Positions 1 to 11,265 of a DNA stretch of 64,000 nt are shown piece after piece. The notes beneath the pieces are model-generated. The model was not told the origin of the DNA, searched no databases, and saw only the letters and a list, made by a program, of their open reading frames with translations. The stretch is from Phytophthora sp. 'mugwort'. Its lineage: Eukaryota; Oomycota; Peronosporomycetes; Peronosporales; Peronosporaceae. A program made the translations under genes and the position numbers. Numbering within the stretch: the stretch's first letter is position 1; every line of letters begins with the position of its first letter. The stretch lies in assembly GCA_033558025.1 (NCBI GenBank), contig JAUCEF010000010.1, positions 1,761,001-1,825,000 on the forward strand, written 5' to 3'.

Positions 1-1900
1 GCTCCACGTCGCTCACGAGCACCTTTCGAGTCGCCGTCGCGGTATTGGGCGGCAATCGCGTGCACCCTGGGAGGCTGCAGCACTCGGGCGTTGGGAACAG
101 CCGGGACCCGTCGAGGCCTGCGGTTTTAAGCATGTCGATGACCCGTGGGGAGGCCGAGGAGAACAACGCCTCTGCTCCGCCCCGTGGAACCGTCGCCGCC
201 ATTTTCTTGAAATCGCGTGTGGCCTCCGCAGCGCAAAAAGAGGAATAACGCTCTCAACAGACCCAAGCCCGAGCGGAGATCAAGTGGTAGGCGTTCGTGG
301 TGTAGTTTGCTGCATCTAGCCAGCACTGACTGCTGGCTCCCAGGCGCTGGCAAGCGTCGAAGGAGTGACCCGAAGAATTTTAAGGGTGCGGCACGGCCGA
401 AACCGTGTCGGTCCAGTGCTGGCACTGAGCCCTTCGCGATGCACAAAGTAAATTGTGGGCGAAACTATGACAATGCGGTAGTGCTGGTATGTCTGCATCA
501 CGTCGTTTCGTGTGAGAAAACGAGGCTTGGGGGAGGGAATTCCAGGCCCGGCATCGGCCTTAAGGGACGGGCGCTTTCGTGTGCGTCCCTGGGAGGCGAG
601 AACGTGTCCTCCTCACGATGCAGTGGGCGGTTGGAGACTTACCATGGACGACTACCGGAGCAGCTCACAAGGAAAGTCTGATGGGGCTTGCTACGGTCTC
701 GACGGAATCGAACGTTAGTATGAGCAGCTATCAACTGAGATTGACTGCGTTGATGTGCACATGGCTCAATCGCGTCCTCCTCTAGTTCGTATATCGACAC
801 TGCCGAAAACCTCGTCATTATCGGTATAAAGTGTCGCCGTGCGTGCGGCTACAGATCATGGGAGGCGGCAAATGAAGCCGTGATTTGGGTTTGATCGCCT
901 CAGTTTGGTGCGTCTTGCGGTCTTACTTTTCGGACCCCACAAAACGCCCGTGTCCCTGTCATCCGCCTTATGCCTTAGCGTTTCAGTCACCGATTACAAT
1001 TCTCCGGTTTCTGTCATTTATCGGGCGCCGCATGGGTGATACGGCCAGCACTGGACGTCCAGTTTCGTCCCGGGTTCAAAGAGGTTTCCGATATACATCC
1101 TGGCGAAAGAGTTTTCTCCAATATTGGGCCAAGGCGATGCCGACAGGCTGCCGAACAGTAATCCCGATCCATGGTGTTGCAGCGTTTCGCAGCCCTGCAT
1201 CGCGTAGCAGGAGACTGCTGGATCCTGAGAAGGAACGTAAGCGTACTAGAGGGTGAACACAGGCTTTCTCCCTTGTCGTCCGTCAGTGCTTGAGGCTGGT
1301 ATGGTCAGGACGGTGATTCCAGCAGCGCTAAAGCTATTACTTAATCAGCGGTTGGTCTCCACATGCTTACTGAGTCTAACGAGCGCCAACGGACTGGAAC
1401 GGACTGGAACCAACACGATCACGCAACGCTGTAGTTAACTTTATCGGGAAGTTGAAGTTGTCAGCCAATCCCATTGGAGTATTCTCAATATGTCGACTCA
1501 CCTAAAACCCACCGCCTGCCAATTACGAACACACTTTTGCTCTCTCGCTCGTGGCACGTCATTAGAAGCCTGAGCAAAGCTACACACGGTAGAGCATTGC
1601 AAATCATCTTGAAATCCAGGTGTGGACGTGTCGTGGTGGCAATGGAGCGAGTGGTCTAAGTCCGTTCGTACTTCCGTGGGTGTTGCTCAATCCGTTCACG
1701 CTTCTGTATAATACAGTGTACATGTACCATCACGGACGATCTCATCTATCAATGACACGGAGCATTGAGCAACGCAAAAAGACTGTTCTCTACGATATCA
1801 GGAATAGATTCTGGACTGGTATAAAGAACGGGTGATCAATATTAATTATTTTATTGATTCCTTTTATTCTTAACAATATCTTCATTATGCGCTTAAAAAC
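1..1900. other. No gene recognised (1.9 kb)
   Basis: Only short open frames on both strands, none with a recognisable domain or a natural residue composition over more than about 60 codons. The last 100 bases are AT-rich and contain likely polyadenylation sequence for the minus-strand gene that ends at 1901. A ten-base unit is repeated in tandem near 1388-1410. Nothing else seen. Confidence 0.5.
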
Positions 1901-3493
1901 TTAGTGCTTTGTACGCGCTCCTGGTGCCACTTCCACTCCGGTAGAACTATTGTCGTCTCCGGAGCTGGAAAAGGCCAACCCCAGCATTGGTGGCGGATCT
2001 GATTGCGTTCTGCGCTTGCTTCGCACCCCACCACTGGATCGCCTTGTAGTAGTGCTCGGGGTACCGATGGTCCCCCATCGATCGTGGCTTTGACCCGAGG
2101 GATCCAACTCAAACTCGGGTTCGAGCTCACTCTCTCGATCCGCAAATCGAAGACTGACGCCAGTGTAGCGGACGTCCCCACCCGTGCTTCCTCGAGCGTT
2201 CTCGCTGCCGCGGGACGGGTTCTCGCGGTCGTCGATACACTCCCGACACCGCGCGCAGACGAGTAATGGAGCAACGTAACGGTTGTAAATGGCGACGCGC
2301 TCTTGCGAACAGCACGGTGGCTCTGCGCAGACTCGGTACGCACACAAGTCACAACGACTCCATTTCTTACGCAGCGTGGGGAGGAACGATCGGGTACAAG
2401 CAATGCAGTGCCAGTTGTGATGGGTGCCTCCAGAACCTTCGTCGTCCGAGCCGACAACTCCCATCGCTCGGAACGGGTTCAAAATCGCCTGCCACAATCG
2501 TCCCGATGCAGTGCGTTGATGGCGATGATAGCGACGGCGTCGACGGAGCACTTTCTCCAGTCGAGAAATACCTTTTGCGATAAATAATAGTCGGGCTTGA
2601 GCGACGCGTGAGTCGCAACCTCCAGGTACATTCCCGGTGAATGCAGCTTGGAAGGTGATTTGATGTGTCTCTGGATTACCAGGCTTGGGCTCGGCTGTGA
2701 ACCAGCCAGAGATTGGGTGTAGCGCGATAACGCGCTCAGGCGGCGCCTTGCCCGCCGTAACTTCATTTGCGTCCAACGTACAGAACGCAAGCTTGAAACC
2801 TTCCTGTGTAGGTGTCAACAGATCAACATAGCAGCACTGTTCGTTCTTAGTTCTCGACCTTTGCCCTTGGTGGCTCGAACGCCTTGAATCCAACGTTATT
2901 AACGAGTCGGACGGGGCCGTAGCAGTTGACGTTCGCTGCCTGAAAGGATTGAACAGCCCCATATGGGCGAAACTCACTGTACGCACCATGAGCTGCTGAC
3001 CACAAGTTGTATGGATACTCTCTCTCGCTGGAGGGGACGGCAGTGACCCTCGCTCTGAACTGGGGACAGCATGCAGCAGCGAACTGTAGATGAATTGCGA
3101 GCCGTACAGTGCGCGCAGCAGCGCGTTGCTCTCGCTCTCTGTTGGAGCTCGCAACAGTGACAACAGCTCCGACGCTCGAGCTTTGATCTCGCCGCCAATG
3201 ACGACCTGGCACTGTCGCGTCCGGAACGGCGCGACGGTCGGTGTGTCCAGTACCCGGAAGTGCATGTCCATACCGCCCGTCACACCGGCCCTTACACGCT
3301 TCCACCCGCGCTTTGGCGACAGTCGGCCGAGATCCACGGGCTCGTCGGGCACGGCAACGTGCTGCACGCGCGCGAACAGCTCGCGGTCGGTGAGTCGCAC
3401 CGTGCGCGGCGTCGCTGACAAATTAGAGGACGACCCCGACGCACCCGCTACTGGGGCCGGGGCCGGCGCCGGACTGTCCGAACTTTGGCGCAT
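1901..3493 (-). CDS. START-like / FYVE-like zinc-finger protein (530 aa)
   Basis: Single-exon protein of the oomycete family pairing a START-like lipid-binding region with a C-terminal FYVE-related zinc finger. The motif RTVRLTDRELFARV near residue 30 opens the START-like part and is shared with the neighbour at 4507-5778. The zinc finger lies at about 357-420 with pairs CxxC (WHCIACTRS), CxxC (RCDLCAY), and CxxC (LLVCARCRE); the canonical RRHHCR phosphoinositide signature is absent, so it is FYVE-related rather than classical. The tail (420-530) is Ser/Pro/Gly-rich. The first in-frame ATG is at 3493. Family membership predicts a membrane or lipid-sensing role; this is inference. Same strand as its paralogue, 1 kb apart, indicating tandem duplication. 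Confidence 0.75.
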   Translation of the reverse strand: MRQSSDSPAPAPAPVAGASGSSSNLSATPRTVRLTDRELFARVQHVAVPDEPVDLGRLSPKRGWKRVRAGVTGGMDMHFRVLDTPTVAPFRTRQCQVVIGGEIKARASELLSLLRAPTESESNALLRALYGSQFIYSSLLHAVPSSERGSLPSPPARESIHTTCGQQLMVRTVSFAHMGLFNPFRQRTSTATAPSDSLITLDSRRSSHQGQRSRTKNEQCCYVDLLTPTQEGFKLAFCTLDANEVTAGKAPPERVIALHPISGWFTAEPKPGNPETHQITFQAAFTGNVPGGCDSRVAQARLLFIAKGISRLEKVLRRRRRYHRHQRTASGRLWQAILNPFRAMGVVGSDDEGSGGTHHNWHCIACTRSFLPTLRKKWSRCDLCAYRVCAEPPCCSQERVAIYNRYVAPLLVCARCRECIDDRENPSRGSENARGSTGGDVRYTGVSLRFADRESELEPEFELDPSGQSHDRWGTIGTPSTTTRRSSGGVRSKRRTQSDPPPMLGLAFSSSGDDNSSTGVEVAPGARTKH

Positions 3494-4506
3494 CAGGGCA
3501 AATCGGAGAGTGGCGACAGGATTAACCACCGGCGCCCCGAGCAGCAACAAGACTCAGACGTGAACGGTGGGATGGGGTCCCACGCCCCTGCTTAAAAGCC
3601 TTGAAGTCAAGTCTCCGGTCAGGCGGTGGGAGCAATAGAGCAAGATACTGACTGTAGCAGCCCTCTAGCTTTTCGGAATCGAAGGCCGAACCCAGCGACT
3701 ATGTGATACTTCCGTCTTCACTTGTTCCATTAAGGCGATATCCAGTGCCATCCGGAGGTGCCGTCGGTCTGCTTTGTCGTAATTGTCGCCACCGCCGCGT
3801 TTAGTTTTCGACATATGGCTCACACTGTGACCGTGGACAGCCCCGCGACTTTACGAAGCCCTGGCGTGGGCGACAGATGTCGACGACTCTCGCTGGTAAG
3901 CACGGCACTAAGAACGGCGAGGGATCCCTCCCGTCAGCTGCGCGGTAGCGGTAGTCAATGCGCTGGTCCCGGGCGTGCAACGAGATTCGACGGATCGAGG
4001 CGAAACTTTCATTATTGGTGACGCTGCTCGAGTGAAGCGAGGAACGACCATTAGAGCCATTAAAGGGACCGATGCAAAGGCGTCGAGTGTCGTGGGGTCC
4101 ATGGTATTGACCAGCAAAGCCGTTAGATTCCAATGCTCAAGCTTTCGAGCAAGGTTCGCGGGAAGATCGCAGAAAGCAGGCGTTGGACTTAGTGAAACCG
4201 AGTCTACTAACGAAAACAGGCCGACGGGATGCGGATCTCTGCCCCGGTCAGCAATGCATTGCCCACCCGAAGGAGCTCACTCTCGCTCCGCTCAAGCCCA
4301 TGGCGACGCCTCTAGGCCAGTCCAGACAGTAAGACGGCGAGCTTAGGGCGGCGATGGTCGACTTTGGGCTGCCCCTTGGGAGAAAATGGCTACATCAAAG
4401 GCAACTTCAAGTTGAAGCGTTCAAATTGCTTATTGTGTTGTTACTATGGATGCTACTAGGAACAAGGTTACAGGTTGACTACAGCGCGATTGCTGGCAGG
4501 ATTTAT
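3494..4506. other. Spacer between tandem START/FYVE-like genes
   Basis: About 1 kb with no convincing gene. It should hold the promoter of the 1901-3493 gene at its left end and the 3' end of the 4507-5778 gene at its right end. Open frames are short and without recognisable motifs. Confidence 0.5.
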
Positions 4507-5778
4507 TTAGATGGAGGCCGACCCCGGGCTCACGGTTCGCAGCTGGCTGTCGAACTCGTCCCGGCCGAGGCTCTCACGGCAGCGGTCGCATACCAACAGC
4601 GGCGCCACGTGCCGGTTGTAGATGGCCACGTGCTGTCTCGAGCAGCACGCATGGCACACGTTATAAGAGCATAGCTCGCAGCGCCTGAAGCTCCGCGTCA
4701 TGAAGAGATGGGACAATGTTCGTGTGCACACAATGCAGCGTGAGTTCTGCGGACCACCAGCAGCGACGTGATTCACACGGCTGCCCAGTTTACGAGCCTG
4801 CTGCGGCTTGTTTTCCACCACTTTTCCGAGCTTGCATATGCCCTTGGCAAGTTTCCAGAGGCGAGCGTTCATCACCTTGGACGAGCATGTTCCATCGCTC
4901 TCTGAGCGGTGGAAGCGTGCTCGGAAGACCACGTGCACCCCCGAGCTGGCCGGTTCCGCCGTCAACCAGGCGCTGAAGGGATGCAGCTGATGAAGTGCTC
5001 GACGCCGTGGAGCCCGGACTTTACAGGCGATCACTTCCCGGCCAGCTAACGAGCAGGTCGAGATACTGAACCCGCCGCTAGACGTGGGCGAGAAGAGCTC
5101 GGCGTAGCACATCTGCTCATTCTTCTTGTCGAATATGGAGGTGTGTGCGAACGCGCACGTCTTAACGAGGAGCTGGTTATTGCGGCCATCGGACTGCGGA
5201 GCTGGAGATTCTAGTTCCTGTTCGGTAATGGCACTATTAATGCGTGATCTGCGACGGAAGATGGCTTTATGAGCAAGAGAGCCATAGACGAATTCCGAGC
5301 CGTAAAGTGAATGCATGACCGAGTTGTAGTCGCTCTCGATAGAAGAGCACAGTGGTGTTGCTAGCTGGCCGATGGAGCATGCTACGTTCCCCACTGCTAA
5401 TACTTCGCTGTCCAACAGCGACGAGATAGTTTGTGAGCCGATTGGAGCACGGAGTATTGGAGACTGTCGGGTGTAGAGCTCGAACCCCTTCTTCTGACGC
5501 CGCCATTTCCAGCCCTGACTCACTAGATTCGCACGTGTATGATCATCGCTGTTACGAGACAGATCCTGCCGGCGTTGCACGCGTCGAACACGGCGGAAGA
5601 GTTCCCGGTCGTCCACTCGAACTGTCCGCAGCGACGATCGGATCGGCCTAGAGCTAATAGATGGAGGGGTCACGTAGGTGTAACTGGGGAGCAGGCAAAG
5701 GCTGTATCGGTGTTTGCTGCGTGAGGCCGCTGGAGCTTGTGCAGCTACTTGGTGACGAGCATGGAACAGGGCGCGCAT
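4507..5778 (-). CDS. START-like / FYVE-like zinc-finger protein (423 aa)
   Basis: Paralogue of the 1901-3493 product. Shared landmarks are the opening TVRVDDRELFRRVRRVQ (about 52-68), an ALYGSEF/SLYGSEF-type segment, an AFAHTSIF/ MCYAELFSPT segment, a PFSAWLTAEP segment and the zinc finger at about 345-405 with CxxC pairs RCIVCTRT, RCELCSY, VCHACC and LLVCDRCRE. The motif VAIYNRHVAPLLVC is almost identical in both. As in its neighbour the RRHHCR motif is missing. ATG at 5778 is the first in frame. Known for the family: START folds bind lipids or sterols; the specific ligand and cell site here are unknown. Confidence 0.75.
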   Translation of the reverse strand: MRALFHARHQVAAQAPAASRSKHRYSLCLLPSYTYVTPPSISSRPIRSSLRTVRVDDRELFRRVRRVQRRQDLSRNSDDHTRANLVSQGWKWRRQKKGFELYTRQSPILRAPIGSQTISSLLDSEVLAVGNVACSIGQLATPLCSSIESDYNSVMHSLYGSEFVYGSLAHKAIFRRRSRINSAITEQELESPAPQSDGRNNQLLVKTCAFAHTSIFDKKNEQMCYAELFSPTSSGGFSISTCSLAGREVIACKVRAPRRRALHQLHPFSAWLTAEPASSGVHVVFRARFHRSESDGTCSSKVMNARLWKLAKGICKLGKVVENKPQQARKLGSRVNHVAAGGPQNSRCIVCTRTLSHLFMTRSFRRCELCSYNVCHACCSRQHVAIYNRHVAPLLVCDRCRESLGRDEFDSQLRTVSPGSASI

Positions 5779-7588
5779 TCCACTCAGCAGACCGGAGTCC
5801 TGGTTTGCCTGTCAGGTGGAAAGTCGGAGACTGTTTCGATTCGAAACGATACTCGGCTCGGCTTAGCTTAGCTTAGGCACAGGTGAGTGCTGAACGCAGT
5901 ACGAAGTGCCTTCACCACGCAGAAGTTTGCCTTATGGTCGGAGACGAGCCGATTCAAGATGTCGAGTTGCAGACAGCTACTCGACGCCTGCGCTTGCCCC
6001 TGCCTGGCAGCGAAAACCACCGGAAGAGTACCGATCTCGGCCTGGTAGTTCTCGCTGTGGTCAGCCCACTAGATTTATGGGGAAGTTCGATTTGCGGCAT
6101 ACACTCTGTCATGCCCGCGGTGGTGTCACCATTCATAACTCGCTGAATCCAGCAGAGACTGACCACGATTAAGGGAGCAGTGAGTCCTTACCCTTGTAAG
6201 CACTAGTGAGTTCAGAATCTTAACTGATGTCTGCTTCGTAGAAGCTGGTCAGTGACAGCAGCACAGCCTGTCAGGGTCTGACTCTGGCTGCTCGTCCTGT
6301 TGAAAAAAAATTGGAAGGTTCACTGGCAGCCAGGTCATTTGCAACACTTGATGTGACTTCGTAGTGAGAAGTGGCTCAATAGAAAGTCTGACCCTCTCTA
6401 ACAATTTGTGTGGCTATCGCATCACGTCGACGGCGAAGCCCTCCATCCGGCACAATCGGAAAGTAATATTTGTGCCAGGGACCTCATGATCAGGCTTCGT
6501 ATTACGGCGTGAATCACGCCTTTGAATACATCGAGGTTCCATTATAGCAGTATACTGTTATACCTACTGTATACGCCATCTACACTATCGCTAATTGTAT
6601 ACCGGTCTGCTGCTAGAGATTCTCTACATTAGCCGAATAATCTTAGACGTCGTAATGCATAACACACTCGGCACGTTTACTGCGAGTCCCCAGGAAACTA
6701 CAACGCGGCCAAGGATCTCTATTTTGTATGCAAAAGCATTTCCAAGTCAACGATCATAGTGAAACGCTTCTGTAAAATGCCTTTGCTTTGCTATTCCATC
6801 AAAGCCTTACGACAAGCAAGCTCGATTGCGACGGAAATACTTCACGTCTTGTGCATCGGAAAAAGTAAAAATCGATACCTTACAAACCGGGTGGGGCAAG
6901 TTTCGAGGGCGCCACGATAAATGACCCTAACTTAGTGGTCCTTGACCTCAGTATACTCCCACGTAACAAAGTTCTATAATATAGGAGTTTTTTTTTTCGA
7001 GACGGTAACACGCCCATCAAATTCCAAAAAACGATGCGTTCCAATTCGGAACACATTGCTTTTAACAAACACTCTTTTAGCTGGGTCACCTCCGTACCAC
7101 TCCGTGCCAGACATGAGGGATGCGCCCGTTTTCTGATGCGGGGACTACTTCTAGATGTATACACTGGAATCTCGAGCTTTCCCAATGGTTGTACTGAATT
7201 TTTTATCACAACAAAACGGTCGAAGCTCGACTCGAGCTGGTAGACGAGATACATTAAACTATGTGTATCATGTCTACCAGCTTGGCCGGCAGCTACATTT
7301 ATGCTAGTTGGCATAAGGGAGTAGCTGGAAATGCCAGCTACTCACGTACGTACACCTACTCATAATGCAAACACGTAGCGTTAGTCATAGTTACCTCTGT
7401 ATTCATATAAATACTCGACAGTGGGCTAAACCGTTATCTTTCTGGTTCAGAAACGAGTGACCGCGGCCTTATCAGGACATCGACCTGCGTGTCGAAAGAC
7501 CGATCGCTGCAGCGCAAGCACGTAACCCAAGGGATTGAATTGGGCAAAACGACGGACCGCAGTGTGGAATTTCTGCCCGCTGCCCACT
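5779..7588. other. Intergenic region with hairpins, no clear gene
   Basis: 1.8 kb with only short or low-quality open frames; the longest (minus strand 6880-7314, 144 codons) has no recognisable domain. Near 6545-6580 there are short TATAC/GTATA palindromes. Two strong stem-loops lie at 7235-7282 and 7322-7342 and are listed separately. The right end must contain the promoter of the GARP-type gene starting at 7589. Confidence 0.5.
7235..7282. repeat. Two-part perfect stem-loop
   Basis: Arms 7235-7245 (AGCTGGTAGAC) and 7272-7282 are perfect reverse complements; inside them GATACA at 7248-7253 pairs with TGTATC at 7264-7269 across a two-base symmetric bulge, leaving a ten-base loop. A second hairpin, GTAGCTGG / CCAGCTAC with a five-base loop, follows at 7322-7342 and shares the AGCTGG core. 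Confidence 0.7.
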
Positions 7589-8982
7589 ATGGACCACGTA
7601 CGATCTCCGAGTCCTACAAGCGGCGACGTCTTCGTTTCGACGGACACGACCAAGCCTAAACGGCCACGCAAGAAAAACAAGCGGTCGTCCAAGCGCTTCC
7701 TCTGGCAGGACGACCTGCACCTGCGCTTCGTCGCGGCTATCTTCGATTGTGAGTTGGTATTGGACGCGAAACAGCATAATGTCCACTAATTGTTTTTTTT
7801 ATCATTAACAGTGGGGCTTAAGAATGCGTCGCCCACAATGCTCTTGCCTGTAAGGTGTCCTCTTTATTAAATCCGAAATGATGCCCGAATGTTCACCCCC
7901 CCCCCTCTGTGCTTGCACGTGTATAGTTGATGAACAAGGCAAACCCGGACTCGAGGCTCACGACAGAGCACCTTAAGTCGCACCTGCAGAAGTACCGGGC
8001 CAAGTATGGGCGTTCGCGACGGGAGTTCCAGGACGGCGAGGTCATACGCGACCGTAAGCGTCGTCGGTGTCACGAGGAAAGCCGATCGAATGCGGTTAAA
8101 CCATATATTTCACCTATCGGTGGACGCTGCAACAGCTCTAGTACTACTAAGCATGCGACCGACTCCGACTCGGGACCAGAAGGTGACGAGAATGCGCGTA
8201 ATCTTGTCAACGTCATGGAAGAAGGGCGTCACGAGATGAGACCGTTTAGCTACACACGGGAGCTCGCTGATGCTGCTGCTGCTTCCATCGTAGCAACTCG
8301 CTACGCCGCCGAGTATTTCCCGACTCCCACTATGGCTCCAGTTGCTTCGGGAATGCCTGAGTTTGCGGACGCTCAGTGTCGCATGTTCAGCATTTTGCTG
8401 CCGGGGCCCCAGACAGACATGAGCATGGGCGGGTATGGCAAGCTGTCGGTTCATGTTCCGCAAGAGACATCGCTCGCTGCAGCCCAGAACCAAGCGGAAG
8501 TTTACCAAATGCACCAGGCCATGCAAGCACAAATGAACTGCCATCGTCAAATGCTCACACGCAAGGTGGAGCTGTCGGATGGTCTGTATCACAATAGTGA
8601 TATCGAGAATTGGATTGCAAGAGAGCGCGGTGTTTACTATGGAGCTAGTAGCGTCAAAGAGCCTGGACCGAGCGCCTTTCAACAAGCATGGACTAGAACT
8701 CAACAGATTCATCAGCGGCAATTGGAATCACATCGGCTGCAGCAGCAGCTGACGCAGTTTGAGAACATCCAGATGTCCCAGCAACGCTTTATTCCCGGCC
8801 TACCCGATGCGCCTGGTGCTTGTGGTGCTTCTCAGACTGTATCGAGTGACTTACCTATTACGCTGGCAGAGAATCCCTATGCAGATCCCAAGAGTGATGT
8901 CGTAGACCAAGATCTCAATCATTTCGACCCCTTCAATGTGGGGCTTGAAGATGACGAGCTCTTTGACTTCCTCAAGGCATAA
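7589..8982 (+). CDS. GARP/Myb-like (SHLQKYR) transcription factor, 3 exons
   Basis: Exons 7589-7748, 7812-7849 and 7927-8982, with GTGAGT...ACAG and GTAAGG...ATAG introns, give 417 residues. The joined exons encode a GARP-type Myb-like domain at about 36-90: basic stretch KRPRKKNKRSSKR, the helix FLWQDDLHLRFVAAIFD, then GLKNASPTMLLPLMNK and the diagnostic LTTEHLKSHLQKYR. In plants this fold (ARR-B/GLK type) binds DNA in the nucleus as a transcription regulator; the target here is unknown. No response-regulator receiver domain is present. The rest is Gln/Ala-containing and the C-terminus is acidic (DDELFDFLKA), a plausible activation or interaction segment. The neighbour at 9144-10322 is a convergent paralogue. 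Confidence 0.85.
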
Positions 8983-9143
8983 AAGGAAGTAATTTTCACG
9001 AAATAAATGACAGTGCCGTTTTCCTTGTTGATCGAGTCTTGGCGTGAGCCGCATCGCTTGTTTCCATGACATCGGTATAAATTATGACAATGTACAAGTT
9101 GCAAGACGATGAGCAACAGATTGAACCTGGAACATTGCGCGCC

Positions 9144-10322
9144 CTAGGACCTTCTAAGGAAACCAAAGATGTCGTCGTCGTCAGGATCAACAGTCAGGCT
9201 AAGTCTTCCCCAGCTGGAGAGATCAACATTGCCGTCGGTATTCATACTGGGTTTCTCTTCTGGTCTCAGAGGCGGTTCAGGTTGAGATCTGCTCACTGAA
9301 AATGGTATAACGGGTCCTGCGTCTTGTACAAAAGACGATAGCTGCTGTTGCTGCTGTAAGAATAGACTCTGTTGTTGCTGGTGAAGACGGCCGTAGACTT
9401 GCTCTTCCTCTTGCCGAAGTTGTTCTGCATTGGCCCATGCCTGGAGAAAGCTCGACTCGTCTGCTGTCTGGTTCTCATGGCTGGTGTTGTCACCGGTGAC
9501 TTGTCGACTGTCATAGGCACCAGTTTGATCCATAAGGTTCATCCTCGTGGCCCACGAAAGGCCTGACGCTACTTCGACACTTCGTGTGAGCAGCAACTCA
9601 CGGTGAAAATCCATTCGCTGCTGCATAGTCAAGTGCATGTGCTGCTCCGACGTCTCATCACAGAGCAGGGCGCCGGACATGCTCAACTCCTGGTTTGTAT
9701 CGTGTGGTCGAGTCGTATCCAGTATCCCGGCAATACCTTCAACCGACATGTCGACACCATCTTCAGCGCTCCTGTCCGCAAATGTTTGCCGGTGATGGCG
9801 CTTGAAACTTCGTGTTACATGTTTCTCATTAAGTTTCTGCACCTCCAATCGCGACCGCTCATAGTTGATCCGGTACTTTTGTAAGTGAGATTTGATGTGC
9901 GCCGTCGTCAGTCCCTCCGTCGGACTCTTTGTCTCCATTAACTGGCACGCATAGAGATGAGTTCAAGAACGTGTCAGCAGTGAGCAGCAGCATCGATGAG
10001 ACGCACCGCCAGTAAAGCTTTCGGAGACGCATTCTTCACCCCCACTATTGAAACAAACACACACAACCGTCACCTCTCTCTCCTGAATAGGGAAAATATA
10101 CAGCCACAGCGGCCGCCAAAAGCTTCAAATACGTTCAAACACTGCCGATACGAATCGCAGATGCAGGTCATCGGTCCAGACCAACCGCCGGGTCTTGCGC
10201 TTGCTGCCCTGGAATCTCGTGGGCGTCTCGACATTGCCAGTGCGTCGATTCGGTTCAGATAAAGCTCTCGACTCGGAGTTCGAGTCCGAGGCGTGGGGAC
10301 TGCGCGCTGGACTCGGGTTCAT
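9144..10322 (-). CDS. GARP/Myb-like (SHLQKYR) transcription factor, 3 exons
   Basis: Exons 10322-10133, 10044-10007 and 9941-9144 on the minus strand give 341 residues. The GARP domain spans about 45-100: RLVWTDDLHLRFVSAVFE, LGVKNASPKALLALMET, LTTAHIKSHLQKYR. Introns begin GTATTT and GTGCGT and end TAG and CAG, in the same positions and phases as in the 7589-8982 gene, and the middle exon is 38 nt in both. A polyglutamine-rich stretch (two QQQQQ runs) follows, and the C-terminus DDDDIFGFLRRS resembles the acidic end of the paralogue. Nuclear DNA-binding regulator by family; target unknown. The two genes are tail to tail with 161 bp between stops. Confidence 0.83.
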
Positions 10323-10349
10323 ACTGACACTGGGCGTGTGGTCGACACT

Positions 10350-10680
10350 GTTTCTGTCGAGATGGGATCAGTTATCCTTGAGTGGTTCCGGGGTGCCCCT
10401 CACACGCAGAATCTGCTCGATGCTACGATCAAAGAGGGCATCTAAACCAGACGACGACTGTGACTGCAGTTTGACTCCGAGTGGTACAGGTAAACCGACG
10501 AAGATGCGTGTATACAACCGTCGGGCTTGGCATAGTCGGTTGTAGCTCCTCGAATCTCGAGGTTGCAGAGCATTTCATGCTGCGCAGCTTGTGCCTGAAT
10601 GCTGTGCAGCTGTGATGTTGCCTGGCTTATTGACTGGAGCATCAAACATCTGACATCTTTTCTCAATACGAAATAGTAAT
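10350..10680 (-). pseudogene. Fragment of an unrecognised gene with a frame break
   Basis: On the minus strand one frame carries a natural-looking helical segment (LQSISQATSQLHSIQAQAAQ, about 10640-10580) and a second frame carries GVKLQSQSSSGLDALFDRSI and ends in a stop near 10367. The two are joined only by a frame change around 10480-10500, where no plausible intron fits. It could be the 3' part of a gene related to the adjacent GARP factor, but no DNA-binding motif is visible. Low certainty. Confidence 0.3.
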
Positions 10681-11265
10681 TAATACATGTTGTATAGCTG
10701 CTTTAGCTGCTACGTATTTACTCAGCAAGAAAATTCAGGCCCGGTGTCGGTACTGTCCCGATGGGAAACGCTGTTCAAGCCGCTACACCGAATGCCGCAC
10801 CACCTATCTCCCGGTCTTTTACAGTGAAACAGTCTGTTGCAGCGACTTGCTAACCGGGCGAAAAAGTGGCTTCCTCGTCGAAGACTACGGAGCCAATCGG
10901 AAAACTAGGGAGCGATACACCCTCCAATTGGGCGATTCGTATGTCCTACGAGGGCTCCAGCGATGCTGGGTGGTTCACCAACAACATTCGACGTTTCTTT
11001 CGCGGTGCTTGTAAGAGAGACAATGAAAGATGACGGATCCACATGACAAGAGAGGCACTGAGCATTCTCTCAAATTAAGTTTGTAATTTGATAGCCATCA
11101 TTGAACATTCTCTTCATTAATTTTAATAGCCATCAATTGTCTATTTTTTCTACGCCCTAAGGTAATTGTCTGAGTGTGTGTGATATTTTTCAGAACCAAT
11201 CACTGGAGGGTTTCGACTTGTAGTGAATTTACTAACGTCCTTGAAGAAAACAGCGACACCATCTT
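10681..11265. other. No gene recognised
   Basis: About 0.6 kb of short frames only. The part near 11060-11150 is AT-rich and carries a repeated phrase (AATTTTAATAGCCATCA-like, compare 11083-11100 and 11119-11137). Confidence 0.45.

Noticed and set aside
6880..7314. Minus-strand frame of 144 codons
   Set aside because: No recognisable motif, no promoter or intron context, in a hairpin-containing AT-rich spacer.
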